Source: Altererythrobacter sp. ZODW24 (lineage in GTDB: Bacteria > Pseudomonadota > Alphaproteobacteria > Sphingomonadales > Sphingomonadaceae). Taken from it: a stretch of 64,000 bases of DNA. Below, in pieces: positions 1-8,265 of this stretch. The notes below the pieces were generated by a model. That model did no database searches. It was not told where the DNA came from and saw nothing but the letters and a program-made list of their open reading frames with translations. The position numbers and the translations under genes were made by a program. The stretch spans positions 1,578,001 to 1,642,000 of the forward strand of contig NZ_CP031155.1 in the NCBI RefSeq assembly GCF_003344885.1, read 5' to 3'. Each line of letters opens with the position of its first letter. Within the stretch, counting starts at the first letter, position 1.

Positions 1-123
1 CTCGGTCACGAAAAGCGGCCAGATCAGATCGGCTGGCGTCAAGACGTTCTCGCGGTGGAGCGCACGGCTCCACGCAGAAGCCCGGCTGCGGCGCATGCGA
101 AGTGCGGGATAGGAAGCAGTCAT
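1..123 (-). CDS. hemB: Delta-aminolevulinic acid dehydratase (porphobilinogen synthase), N-terminal part
   Basis: Only the first 41 codons lie in the window; the gene runs off the left edge on the minus strand. The ATG is at 121-123. The visible N-terminus is Arg-rich and ends in the segment LTPADLIWPLFVTE, typical of HemB proteins, where it precedes the TIM barrel. HemB condenses two 5-aminolevulinate molecules into porphobilinogen in the cytosol, an early step of tetrapyrrole synthesis; hemE and hemJ of the same pathway lie near 29-30 kb. It follows the M23 peptidase gene on the same strand after 31 bp. The metal-binding and catalytic residues are outside the window, so the call rests on the N-terminal motif alone. 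Confidence 0.8.
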   Translation of the reverse strand, partial: MTASYPALRMRRSRASAWSRALHRENVLTPADLIWPLFVTE

Positions 124-154
124 ACCAGCCTGTTGCCCCAATAAAGCGGTACGC

Positions 155-1762
155 TCAACCGACCTTCTTAGGGGCAGCAACGCGGTCAATCTCACGAACA
201 GGCTCTTCGGCGGTCTCGATTTCGGGAACTAAACGCTCCAAAGCGGCGCCTGCAGGCACTTTTTTCAGAGCGGCTAGCTGGTTGCGGAATTTCTGCAATT
301 CGCCGCCCGTTAGTTCAGACCGGGTGACAAATTTCACCGAGCGCGGATCAACTTTACGTGAGCCGCGATAGAGTTCGTAATGCAGATGCGGGCCCGTGCT
401 GAGGCCTGTTGAACCGACGTAACCGATCACCTGCCCACGCCGCACATTGCTACCGCTGCGAGCGGCGATCCGGCTCATGTGGCAATAGCGCGTGGAGAGT
501 CCTCCGCCATGCTTGATCTTAACCGCATTACCACAGCCACCCATGCGGCCAGCCGACGTCACGACGCCGTCCGTTACCGCGACAATGGGCGTGCCGTGCC
601 GCGCTTTGAAATCGAGGCCCGAGTGCATCCGGCGATACCCAAGCACAGGATGACGGCGCATTCCGAAGCCTGAAGAAATCCGGCCCGGGACCGGCGCAAC
701 CAGGCCGCTGCGCTGTTCACCAACGCCCGATGCTTCATAAAAACGACCATTGCTGCCCCAGCGCATCAACTGCGTCTTTGACTTCCCACCCCGGTCGATC
801 CCGGCATAAACTACGTCACCGGCCTGTGTTTCGCCTGTTGCTGCGCGGCGGTAGCGGACGATCAGATCAAATTGGTCGGTCGATTTAATATCGCGATCGA
901 GGTCGAGCTGACTGTCGAGCGCTTTGAGATATTGCTGCACCGCCTTTGGCGGAGCGCCAGCCGCTCGGGCCGAGCGATACAGACTGCTGCCCACCACGCC
1001 GCGGATACGCAGCGGAGTGCTATCCACCTGAATCGGCTTCCGGACCAATGCGAGGCGTCCACCCTGACGTTCGAGTGCCAGATCAAGGTCAAAACGCGCG
1101 CGAAAGCTCAGCGCATCAAGCGGGCGCGGATCGTCCGAAGACGGGCGGCGGCCCAGAGTGATATCCATCCGGGTACCGGACTCGATTTCGGAAAGTGGCA
1201 CGGCAGCGGAGATCATATTCGCAACATAGGTTGCCTCGCCACGCCCCACGCCCGCACGGCGCAACATGCGCTCGAAGCTGTCACCCTTTGCCAGCGTAGC
1301 GACCAAAGCGATGGTCGGACGTTCAGGCGCCGATTTCAATTTCACGACGGCAGACGTCGCGGCCATTCGGCGTCCGCTATCACTACCCAGCGCCAGCGGC
1401 AGAATCATCTGACTGCGAAATTCGTCCCGGGCATTTTCATCAATCCGCATCGCCGGCGCGGCCTCTAACGGAGAGAAATCAGGCCAGAATGCGAGAGCGA
1501 CCGCGGACAAGCCGAGCAATGTTCCAGCACCGCGAAACCAGCGGCGACTGCCAATTTCCTGCGCCAAGTCAGGTGTGAAATCGACCGCCTCAAGCTTCTC
1601 TGACGTGTTGGCACGCCATTCGTGCATCCGGTCGCGAAAGCTGCGAACACGTTGGAAGGTTTTCGGGCGATCTGCGGCCAGCACATGCGCAGGCTCCAGC
1701 GCCAGCATATTGCCGTCACCTGCTTCTGCGCCGATTTTTGCGTCATCGTCTGACGTAAACAA
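155..1762 (-). CDS. M23 family metallopeptidase (LytM-type endopeptidase)
   Basis: A 535-residue envelope protein, probably a peptidoglycan DD-endopeptidase or a LytM-type activator. There is one hydrophobic segment near residues 77-95 (LLGLSAVALAFW), so it should be anchored in the inner membrane with most of the protein in the periplasm. The C-terminal M23 domain spans about residues 355-475. Its zinc ligands are intact: His380 and Asp384 in HSGLDF, then HLH at 459-461, plus the auxiliary His428. It is therefore likely an active enzyme and not a degenerate EnvC-like activator. The start chosen is the ATG at 1762. The 92-bp divergent gap to the helicase gene should hold both promoters. It lies directly upstream of hemB with no functional link visible. 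Confidence 0.88.
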   Translation of the reverse strand: MFTSDDDAKIGAEAGDGNMLALEPAHVLAADRPKTFQRVRSFRDRMHEWRANTSEKLEAVDFTPDLAQEIGSRRWFRGAGTLLGLSAVALAFWPDFSPLEAAPAMRIDENARDEFRSQMILPLALGSDSGRRMAATSAVVKLKSAPERPTIALVATLAKGDSFERMLRRAGVGRGEATYVANMISAAVPLSEIESGTRMDITLGRRPSSDDPRPLDALSFRARFDLDLALERQGGRLALVRKPIQVDSTPLRIRGVVGSSLYRSARAAGAPPKAVQQYLKALDSQLDLDRDIKSTDQFDLIVRYRRAATGETQAGDVVYAGIDRGGKSKTQLMRWGSNGRFYEASGVGEQRSGLVAPVPGRISSGFGMRRHPVLGYRRMHSGLDFKARHGTPIVAVTDGVVTSAGRMGGCGNAVKIKHGGGLSTRYCHMSRIAARSGSNVRRGQVIGYVGSTGLSTGPHLHYELYRGSRKVDPRSVKFVTRSELTGGELQKFRNQLAALKKVPAGAALERLVPEIETAEEPVREIDRVAAPKKVG

Positions 1763-1854
1763 ACCTGATGCTCCCGTAGAATCCGTCGCCCCTATGGCGC
1801 AAAACCTCGTAATTTAAAGTTAACGTCGTCCTAACTCGGGATGGTGCGACGCCT

Positions 1855-4449
1855 GTGCACGGTCAAGTGATTCCCCTTATGCCCTGCTTGTTTCCCGCAC
1901 CGGGCGATGCCACATTGTTTGGCGTGACAGATAGTCAACTCAAGGCAGTTCTCGGGCCAACCAATACCGGCAAGACGCATCTCGCGATCGAGCGCATGTG
2001 CGCCCATTCGAGCGGTGCGATGGGCTTCCCGCTGCGTTTGCTGGCGCGCGAGGTCTATGACAAAATCTGCGCGATCAAGGGCGACAAGGAAGTCGCGCTG
2101 ATTACCGGTGAGGAGCGGATCGAACCCAAGGGCGCACGCTGGCTGTGTTGTACAGCCGAAGCGATGCCGCGCGATGGCGGCGGTAAAGCCTTTGTCGCGC
2201 TGGACGAGGCGCAGCTGGGCGCGAACCGCGAACGCGGCCATATTTTCACCGACCGGTTGCTCAATACGCGCGGGCGGGATGAAACTCTGCTACTCGGTGC
2301 GGCCACGCTGGAGCCGATGGTCCGTGCATTGGAGCCTGATGCAGAGATCATCCAGCGGCCGCGCTTCTCCACGCTCAGTCATCTTGGACCGCGCAAACTT
2401 TCCCGCCTGCCTCCGCGCAGCGCGATTGTCGCCTTCAGCACCGAGCAGGTTTACGTAGTCGCCGAGATGCTCCGCCGGTTCCGCGGCGGCGCGGCGGTGG
2501 TTATGGGTGCGCTCAGCCCCACAACACGCAATCGCCAGGTCGAAATGTTCCAAAATGGCGAGGTGGATTACATCGTTGCCACCGACGCCATCGGCATGGG
2601 CCTCAACCTCGATGTGCATCATGTGGCCTTCGCTGGCCTCACCAAATTTGACGGTGTCAAAAAGCGGCGACTGTTCCCGCATGAAATGGCTCAGATTGCC
2701 GGGCGCGCTGGGCGCCATCAGCGAGATGGCACCTTCGGAACACTGGCAGGCATCCGCAAGGATGGTCAGGTCGCCGAATTTACCGACGAAGAGGTCTACG
2801 CAATTGAGGAGCACCGCTTTGCTCCGATCACCAAACTGTTCTGGCGTGATGCCCAGCCGCGTTACGACAATCTCGCCACGCTAATCTCTGATCTGGAAGC
2901 GCCACCGGATGATCCTGTGCTGGCTCCCGCGCCCGAAAGCATTGATCTTGCGGTGCTAAAGCGCCTTGCAGAGGACCCCATTGGCGACGACGTCAAGGGA
3001 TCAGGCAATGTCCGCCGTTTCTGGGAGGCGTGCTCTTTGCCTGACTTCCGCCAGCTCGGAATTGAGGGGCACTCCCGCTTTGTTGCGCGGCTATGGCAGG
3101 ACTTGCGCGGCGGCGGCTATCTCGGCGCAGACTATATGGCCGCGCGGATATCCGAGCTCGACAATATGCAGGGCGATATCGACACGCTGCAGGGCCGCAT
3201 CTCGGCAATCCGCAGCTGGGCCTATATCGCGCAGCGCCCTGATTGGGTGCTTGCCCGCGACGAAATGGCTGCCAGAGCCCGCGCGGTGGAGGCACGTTTA
3301 TCCGATGCCTTGCACGCCCGGCTTGCAGAACGTTTCGTAAATCGCAGAACTGCTCTATTGATGAAAAATATGGGACAAGACGCATCATTACTGCCGGTCG
3401 AACTTAAAGACGACGGCTCGCTCACGGTCGAAGACGAATCCATCGGCAAGGTCGACGGATTTCGCTTCATAGTGGATCCGCTTGCCGGGCACACGGATCA
3501 GAAAATGCTTCTGGCTGCGGCAGAGAAAGCGCTCCCGCGTTTATTGGCACAGCGAGCGCGCAAGCTGGCCGAAGGCGGATTTGCCGATGTCACACTGGAA
3601 GGTGGCACCATCATCTGGTCGGGCCAGGCAATCGCGCAAACGAGCAACGTTCAAGGTGAGACAAGGCTCGAAGCCTCTCGCAACCTCGCACTGCTTCCCG
3701 CGCAGGCGAAAGACAAGCTGCTCGACGCCCTGCGGAAGTGGCTCGGTATCCGGCTGGAGCCGCTGGCCCCGCTGCACGCATTGGAAAGCGCGACCCGCGA
3801 TCCCGAGGCTGGCCCTGAAACCCGCGCATTGCTGATCAAACTGGTCGAAGGACACGGCGTTCTAACCCGTGAAAACGCCGGGCTCGATCATGTGCCGAAG
3901 GAAAACAGACGTTTGCTACGCCGCCTTGGCGTCGTGATCGGAGCGTTGGATATCTTCGTTCCCACATTGCTCAAGCCAGCTGCGAGGCTCGCGCTGAATG
4001 AAAGCGGCGCAGACAAGCGCCCGCTCCAAGAGAACATGCAGCCGGTCGTTGAAGGGACGAAGCGCCAACCGGCCGGATACCGGATGGCCGGCAAACAAGC
4101 GATCCGCGTGGACGTGGCCGAGAAGATTCTGCGCGCCGCACATGATGGACGCGGCTCTGCGAAGGCCCGCAAGTTCCGTGTCGATCCGGCATTGGCGACT
4201 TCAACTGGCTTGAAACCGCCAAGTTTTGCCAATTTGATGCGGCAAGGCGGGTTTCGGCAGTTGCCGCACAAGCAGCTTGCGGAAAAAGCACTCGGGCCGC
4301 CTGCTCCTGTCTTGTGGCAATGGCGCCCATCGCGCGGCAAGCCTGTGAAGGCTCATCAGAACACGCGTGGTCCGAAACCGCCGCAGCAACGCAAAGCCGA
4401 ACCGCCCGCAAATGGTGCCTTCGCCGGTCTGGCGGATCTACTCAGTTGA
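1855..4449 (+). CDS. SUV3-like DEAD/DEAH-type RNA helicase
   Basis: A large helicase of about 840-864 residues that resembles the mitochondrial RNA helicase SUV3. Walker A is GPTNTGKT (residues 34-41 from the GTG start) and the motif II equivalent is DEAQ (117-120). The helicase C domain carries VATDAIGMGLN and the Arg-finger motif QIAGRAGRHQRDG near residues 240-300. The C-terminal third is basic and low in complexity, a possible RNA-binding tail. The start is uncertain: GTG 1855, ATG 1879 and GTG 1924 are all in frame, none has a convincing ribosome site, and homologous sequence begins only a few residues before Walker A. The following S4-domain gene starts within about 10 bp, so an RNA-related operon is likely. 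The substrate is unknown. Confidence 0.85.
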   Translation: MHGQVIPLMPCLFPAPGDATLFGVTDSQLKAVLGPTNTGKTHLAIERMCAHSSGAMGFPLRLLAREVYDKICAIKGDKEVALITGEERIEPKGARWLCCTAEAMPRDGGGKAFVALDEAQLGANRERGHIFTDRLLNTRGRDETLLLGAATLEPMVRALEPDAEIIQRPRFSTLSHLGPRKLSRLPPRSAIVAFSTEQVYVVAEMLRRFRGGAAVVMGALSPTTRNRQVEMFQNGEVDYIVATDAIGMGLNLDVHHVAFAGLTKFDGVKKRRLFPHEMAQIAGRAGRHQRDGTFGTLAGIRKDGQVAEFTDEEVYAIEEHRFAPITKLFWRDAQPRYDNLATLISDLEAPPDDPVLAPAPESIDLAVLKRLAEDPIGDDVKGSGNVRRFWEACSLPDFRQLGIEGHSRFVARLWQDLRGGGYLGADYMAARISELDNMQGDIDTLQGRISAIRSWAYIAQRPDWVLARDEMAARARAVEARLSDALHARLAERFVNRRTALLMKNMGQDASLLPVELKDDGSLTVEDESIGKVDGFRFIVDPLAGHTDQKMLLAAAEKALPRLLAQRARKLAEGGFADVTLEGGTIIWSGQAIAQTSNVQGETRLEASRNLALLPAQAKDKLLDALRKWLGIRLEPLAPLHALESATRDPEAGPETRALLIKLVEGHGVLTRENAGLDHVPKENRRLLRRLGVVIGALDIFVPTLLKPAARLALNESGADKRPLQENMQPVVEGTKRQPAGYRMAGKQAIRVDVAEKILRAAHDGRGSAKARKFRVDPALATSTGLKPPSFANLMRQGGFRQLPHKQLAEKALGPPAPVLWQWRPSRGKPVKAHQNTRGPKPPQQRKAEPPANGAFAGLADLLS

Positions 4450-4459
4450 TCAGGCCGCA

Positions 4460-4735
4460 TTGATTAGAATCGACCGTCTCCTTTGCTTACTGCGCCTGAC
4501 TAGAACACGCAGCATCGCCCAGAGACTGGTCGCCGAAGGTCATATCCGCCGTAATGGCGAGCGGGTGACGAACGACGCAACGAGGGTCGATATCGGCGAC
4601 ATATTGACGCTGCCGCTGGCGAACCAAGTGCACGTAATAGAGCTTCTGTCCCTACCCGAAAGGCGCGGGCCAGCGGCAGAAGCCCGGGCCCATTATCGCC
4701 AGTTGGAACCGCAATCGCTTGACCCGGCGGGCTAA
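4460..4735 (+). CDS. S4-domain RNA-binding protein (HslR-like)
   Basis: A protein of about 91 residues whose first 60 form an S4 RNA-binding domain: IRIDRLLCLLR, TRSIAQRLVAEGHI and NGERV match the family pattern of HslR-like proteins, which bind structured RNA or stalled 50S-peptidyl-tRNA complexes. The domain begins exactly at the TTG codon at 4460, chosen here as start. An upstream in-frame ATG at 4412 would overlap the helicase end by 38 bp and add about 16 residues without family character. The order helicase, S4 protein, ferredoxin, CarD recurs in alphaproteobacteria. The tail after residue 65 is not recognisable. The RNA ligand cannot be inferred. Confidence 0.75.
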   Translation: MIRIDRLLCLLRLTRTRSIAQRLVAEGHIRRNGERVTNDATRVDIGDILTLPLANQVHVIELLSLPERRGPAAEARAHYRQLEPQSLDPAG

Positions 4736-4798
4736 AGCACTTTAGCAGCCGCTGAAATAACGCTACCAATATTGCCGCACAAAGAGGATTAGACCGCA

Positions 4799-5137
4799 AT
4801 GACCTATGTCGTCACAGACGCATGCATCAAATGCAAATATATGGACTGCGTCGAAGTCTGTCCTGTCGACTGCTTCTATGAAGGCGAGAATATGCTCGTC
4901 ATCAATCCTTCGGAATGCATCGATTGCGGCGTGTGCGAGCCCGAATGCCCCGCCGAAGCGATCCTGCCCGACACGGAAAGCGGTCTCGAGAAACTGCTGG
5001 AATTGAACACGAAGTTCTCTGCTGAATGGCCCAACATCACTGTTTCACGTGAAGCGCCGGCGGATGCCGATGAGTGGAAGGGCAAAGAGAATAAGCTCGA
5101 AGAGCATTTCTCGGAAGCGCCCGGCGAAGGTGATTAG
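4799..5137 (+). CDS. fdxA: Ferredoxin FdxA (7Fe-8S, [3Fe-4S][4Fe-4S])
   Basis: A small acidic cytosolic electron carrier of 112 residues. Clustered cysteines at 9, 12, 17, 21 and 25 and the CxxCxxCxxxC motif at 40-50 ([11 protein letters not shown]) give the pattern of the seven-iron ferredoxin family, with one [3Fe-4S] and one [4Fe-4S] centre. The C-terminal half (from about residue 60) is the helical extension usual for FdxA. The ATG at 4799 begins the canonical MTYVVTDAC. The redox partner is not evident. A 14/16 match to the parS palindrome lies inside the gene at 5041-5056. Confidence 0.92.
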   Translation: MTYVVTDACIKCKYMDCVEVCPVDCFYEGENMLVINPSECIDCGVCEPECPAEAILPDTESGLEKLLELNTKFSAEWPNITVSREAPADADEWKGKENKLEEHFSEAPGEGD

Positions 5138-5362
5138 GGTCGACTGAATTCGATCACGAATCGCAAGAGTGGTATTTTGCCACCGAATCTGCTACAAGAG
5201 CAATTAACTGGCCGTTTCCTGCGGGTTTCGGTGCAGTCTTGTTGATCGAAAGGCAGGCCTACTTCCTCTCAAATTTGTGACTGTCTGAAACGCCCGCGCT
5301 GCGGACGGATGGATTTTTCACCCTTTTGAAATGTGAGCCTCGTCTACAGAAAGGATTACCTC

Positions 5363-5905
5363 ATGGCAGGCAAGGCTCTCGCCTTCGATGTCGGCGATTT
5401 TGTCGTCTATCCCAAGCACGGTGTTGGCCGTGTTACCGAAATTCAAAATGAAGAAATCGCCGGCATGGCGCTCGAACTGTATGTTCTGCGGTTCGAAAAA
5501 GAACGCATGACCCTCCGCGTTCCGACCAACAAGGTCGAAGCGATCGGCATGCGCAAACTTTCCAGCGACAAGACGCTGAAAGAGGCCATGGAAACGCTCA
5601 AAGGCAAGCCCAAGGTCAAGCGCACCATGTGGTCGCGCCGTGCGCAGGAATATGAAGGCAAGATCAACTCCGGTGAGCTATCAGCCATTGCCGAAGTGAC
5701 TCGCGATCTATTCCGCCCAGAAGATCAGCCGGAGCAATCTTACTCTGAGCGCCAGATCTTCGAAGCTGCCTCCAGCCGCCTCGCCCGCGAACTGGCTGCG
5801 ATGGAAAAAACCGACGAATCGACCGCTCTGACGAAGATTCTCGACGTGCTGAAAGAGCACGCGCCGCAATATTACGGCAATGATGATGACGACGATAAGA
5901 AATAG
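5363..5905 (+). CDS. carD: CarD family transcriptional regulator
   Basis: A 180-residue RNA-polymerase-binding protein. The N-terminal Tudor-like RNAP-interacting domain is recognisable from DVGDFVVYPKHGVGRV, and the helical C-terminal domain (from about residue 65) carries RRAQEYEGKINSG and LARELAA. CarD proteins bind the beta subunit and stabilise open complexes, often at ribosomal promoters. The ATG at 5363 is chosen because an AAGGA ribosome site (5351-5355) lies 7 bp upstream and the conserved domain starts at once; an upstream in-frame start at 5333 would add ten unconserved residues. The acidic tail DDDDDKK is unremarkable. A hairpin terminator follows. The 225-bp gap before it should hold its promoter; I see no other element there. 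Confidence 0.9.
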   Translation: MAGKALAFDVGDFVVYPKHGVGRVTEIQNEEIAGMALELYVLRFEKERMTLRVPTNKVEAIGMRKLSSDKTLKEAMETLKGKPKVKRTMWSRRAQEYEGKINSGELSAIAEVTRDLFRPEDQPEQSYSERQIFEAASSRLARELAAMEKTDESTALTKILDVLKEHAPQYYGNDDDDDKK

Positions 5906-5932
5906 ACGCCTAATCATTCGACAAACGACATA

Positions 5933-5962
5933 GGGGCTGCGCTGAAAGGCGTGGCCCCTTTG
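5933..5962 (+). terminator. Probable intrinsic terminator of carD
   Basis: GGGGC at 5933-5937 pairs with GCCCC at 5954-5958 around a 16-base loop and is followed by TTTGCTT. The stem is short but GC-only. It lies 28 bp after the carD stop codon. Confidence 0.55.
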
Positions 5963-6033
5963 CTTGTACGCTTGAAATTTAGTCGCCTTAGTGTATTATC
6001 TAGGCAATACAGAAGGCAATTAGAGAGGCAAAC

Positions 6034-6858
6034 ATGCTCCATAAAATCTTCCGCAAGATGGCACCCGTTGCAGCAATCGCAATGGGTCTCGCCGTTTCCG
6101 GCTGCGACAATATGAATGTCAATTTCAGCAATTCTGATGGCGTTCCTCTGTCCGAAGTCGACATGAGTGGTGCTGCGCCCACCGAACTGGTTCTGGCTGG
6201 CCCCGACACGATCAACGTTACCGACGGTGATACGCTAGCAATCACAGTCGAAGGCGATAGCGACGTAACCGATACCCTGCGCTTCGACCTCGACGGCGAC
6301 ACGCTTACCGTAACTCGCGAGAACGACAGCGATGTCAACGGAACGGCAACCGTGAATGTCACGATGCCTGCAATCTCTTCAATCACCAGCGCGGGATCGG
6401 GCACCATCAATGCCCAGTCGTTAGCCGACAATGCAGAAGTGACCATTGCTGGATCTGGCGAAGTCACCACCGGAGCAATTAACGTCACAGACTTAGACGT
6501 GACCATTGCAGGTTCGGGCAGCTTCTCGACAAACGGGTCTGCAGGCAATCTTGACCTCACAGTCGCTGGCTCAGGTTCTGGCAGCATGGGCGGCCTGAAA
6601 GTCGACAAGGCTGACATCAGTATCGCAGGTTCTGGCGATGCGGACTTCGCCTCAGACGGCACAGTCGAAGCGAGCATCATGGGTTCGGGCACCGTTACCG
6701 TAACTGGAAGCGCAAGTTGCACCATCAGTTCGATGGGATCAGGCACACTGAACTGCAGCGCCGGCACGACCAAGGCCACGGACAAGCCAAAAGCACCTGA
6801 GACGCCTGAGGCTCCGGACGCACCAGAGGCACCGGAAACTCCCGCTGACGAGGGCTAA
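6034..6858 (+). CDS. DUF2807 (GIN-domain) lipoprotein
   Basis: A 274-residue exported lipoprotein. Residues 1-23 are a type II signal peptide ending in the lipobox AVSGC. The body matches the head GIN-domain family (DUF2807): a run of short beta-strand repeats in which AGSG or MGSG recurs about every 20-25 residues (TIAGSG, TVAGSG, SIAGSG, IMGSG, SMGSG), the pattern of a right-handed beta-helix. After residue 245 comes a Pro/Glu/Ala tail of repeated APETPEAPD units. The biochemical role of the family is unknown. The gene stands alone between two hairpins and is followed by another small lipoprotein gene. Confidence 0.82.
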   Translation: MLHKIFRKMAPVAAIAMGLAVSGCDNMNVNFSNSDGVPLSEVDMSGAAPTELVLAGPDTINVTDGDTLAITVEGDSDVTDTLRFDLDGDTLTVTRENDSDVNGTATVNVTMPAISSITSAGSGTINAQSLADNAEVTIAGSGEVTTGAINVTDLDVTIAGSGSFSTNGSAGNLDLTVAGSGSGSMGGLKVDKADISIAGSGDADFASDGTVEASIMGSGTVTVTGSASCTISSMGSGTLNCSAGTTKATDKPKAPETPEAPDAPEAPETPADEG

Positions 6859-6888
6859 ACCCCCAACCCTAGTTCATCGACGAACAAG

Positions 6889-6940
6889 AAACGGGGCGCT
6901 ATGGCGGTAAGCGAAGGAGCTTCCACCATGCGCCCCGTTT
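6889..6940 (+). promoter_or_regulatory. 11-bp perfect hairpin enclosing a ribosome site and start codon
   Basis: AAACGGGGCGC (6889-6899) is an exact reverse complement of GCGCCCCGTTT (6930-6940). The 30-base loop contains the Shine-Dalgarno-like AAGGAG and the first two bases of the ATG (6928) of the next lipoprotein gene; the G of the ATG is the first base of the 3' arm. A T-rich stretch (TTTTCGTTTT) follows, so it could also act as a terminator for the upstream gene. Confidence 0.6.
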
Positions 6941-7263
6941 TCGTTTTACCTGTCTGCATCGCCATCACTGGCCTGACATCCGGTTGCCTCGCCAAGACGG
7001 CGCTCGACGTTGTGACTGCTCCAGTCAAAGTCTTGAGCAAAGCGGCAGACGTGGCGACCACCAGCCAGTCTGAAGCTGACGAGAAGCGCGGCCGAGAAGT
7101 CCGCAAGCGCGAGGAAGAACTGGGCAAGCTTGATCGCAAATACGAAAAACAGCTGAAGAAGTGCGAAGACGGCGACCAAGATGCCTGCGCGGAGGCGCGC
7201 GAGACTTATGACGAGATGCGCCGACTGTCGCCTGGCGTGCCCTTGGAGCCCGAGTACCGTTAG
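6928..7263 (+). CDS. Small lipoprotein with coiled-coil C-terminus, unknown function
   Basis: A 111-residue predicted lipoprotein. The ATG at 6928 is preferred over the in-frame 6901 because it gives a clean type II signal peptide (MRPVFVLPVCIAITGLTSGC) and has AAGGAG ten bases upstream. The mature part is strongly charged: KREEELGKLDRKYEKQLKKCEDGDQDACAEA suggests a short coiled coil with two cysteines. I do not recognise a named family. It converges on the sua5-type gene, the two stop codons overlapping by 4 bp. An 11-bp hairpin wraps its start (6889-6940). Confidence 0.7.
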   Translation: MRPVFVLPVCIAITGLTSGCLAKTALDVVTAPVKVLSKAADVATTSQSEADEKRGREVRKREEELGKLDRKYEKQLKKCEDGDQDACAEARETYDEMRRLSPGVPLEPEYR

Positions 7264-8207
7264 GTCGCGGCGGCGCGCTTGAGTCGGTCGTTGATCGCGG
7301 CGCCCAAATCTTCTTTCGGGATGGGTGCAACGGCGACTTTCAGCTTATCTGAGCCCGCCGCTTGATGGAGGGCGCTATATAGACGCGACGCTGCTTCCAG
7401 CAGATCGCCGGAAGCTGATAGGTTTACGTCACCTGCCACATCTCCAAATCCGATGTGAAATTCGTCCGCCTGCGCTGTCCGCCCTTCGAGCCTAATCGGT
7501 TTCCCCGGCGAGTAGTGATTTGCCAGTTGGCCCGGTGCTTCGATCTCTGCTGTGACGACATCGACGGGCTTGCCCAGAAGTCGGATTAGCTCGGCTTCAG
7601 CAATTGGGCCATGACGTAGCAATTGCCAGCTACCATCATCGCGTAAGGCGACGATGGTGGATTCGAGCCCGCGATCGCATCGCCCTCCATCCAGAATCAA
7701 ATCCACCGCTTCGCCGAGTGAGCTAGCGGCATGCTTCGCTTCGGTCGGACTGACCCCGCCACTTTGATTGGCCGATGGTGCCGCTAGCGGTAGCTCAGAA
7801 GCCGCTAAAACCGCTTGCATTGCAGGATGTGCCGGCTGCCGCAGAGCGATCGTAGGCAGCCCGGCGGTGACCGCACCAGCGAGACGCGAGCTTGCAAGCA
7901 GCGGCAACACCATAGTGAGGGGCCCCGGCCAAAACCGGTCTGCAAGCTGCTTGGCACGTTCATCAAAGCGGGCGATCTTCTGCGCCTGTTGAACTGACCC
8001 GACATGCACGATCAGTGGATTGAAGCTTGGGCGCCCCTTTGCTTCGTAAATCCGGGCCACGGCCTCGTCGCTATCGGCACGCGCGGCGAGGCCATAAACG
8101 GTCTCTGTGGGAACCGCGACGATCCCGCCGGATTTGAGCAATTGAACCGCTTTCGCGATTCCCGCCTCATCTGCGAGCAGCGTTTCCGTAGCGTTCTTGC
8201 CGGTCAT
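7260..8207 (-). CDS. L-threonylcarbamoyladenylate synthase (Sua5/YrdC/YwlC type)
   Basis: A 315-residue cytosolic enzyme that makes threonylcarbamoyl-AMP from threonine, bicarbonate and ATP, the first step of the t6A37 modification of ANN-decoding tRNAs. The N-terminal YrdC domain (to about residue 200) carries VAVPTETVYGLAARAD and KGRPSFNPLIVHV. The extra C-terminal domain (about 215-315) marks the longer Sua5 architecture as opposed to short TsaC. The start is the ATG at 8207, close to the divergent acyl-CoA dehydrogenase gene (58 bp to its GTG). The partner genes tsaB, tsaD and tsaE are not in this window. Confidence 0.92.
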   Translation of the reverse strand: MTGKNATETLLADEAGIAKAVQLLKSGGIVAVPTETVYGLAARADSDEAVARIYEAKGRPSFNPLIVHVGSVQQAQKIARFDERAKQLADRFWPGPLTMVLPLLASSRLAGAVTAGLPTIALRQPAHPAMQAVLAASELPLAAPSANQSGGVSPTEAKHAASSLGEAVDLILDGGRCDRGLESTIVALRDDGSWQLLRHGPIAEAELIRLLGKPVDVVTAEIEAPGQLANHYSPGKPIRLEGRTAQADEFHIGFGDVAGDVNLSASGDLLEAASRLYSALHQAAGSDKLKVAVAPIPKEDLGAAINDRLKRAAAT

Positions 8208-8265
8208 GCCTGCGCGCTATAGGTGGGGCGCACAAAAGCCAAGCAAATCACCAAGGAATCCGCCT

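Noticed and set aside
102-371. Plus-strand reading frame of 89 codons overlapping hemB and the M23 peptidase
   Set aside because: It is antisense to two conserved genes and its product has no family character.
5138-5362. Leader region of carD as a possible small gene
   Set aside because: No frame with a ribosome site and a plausible length; left as promoter region.
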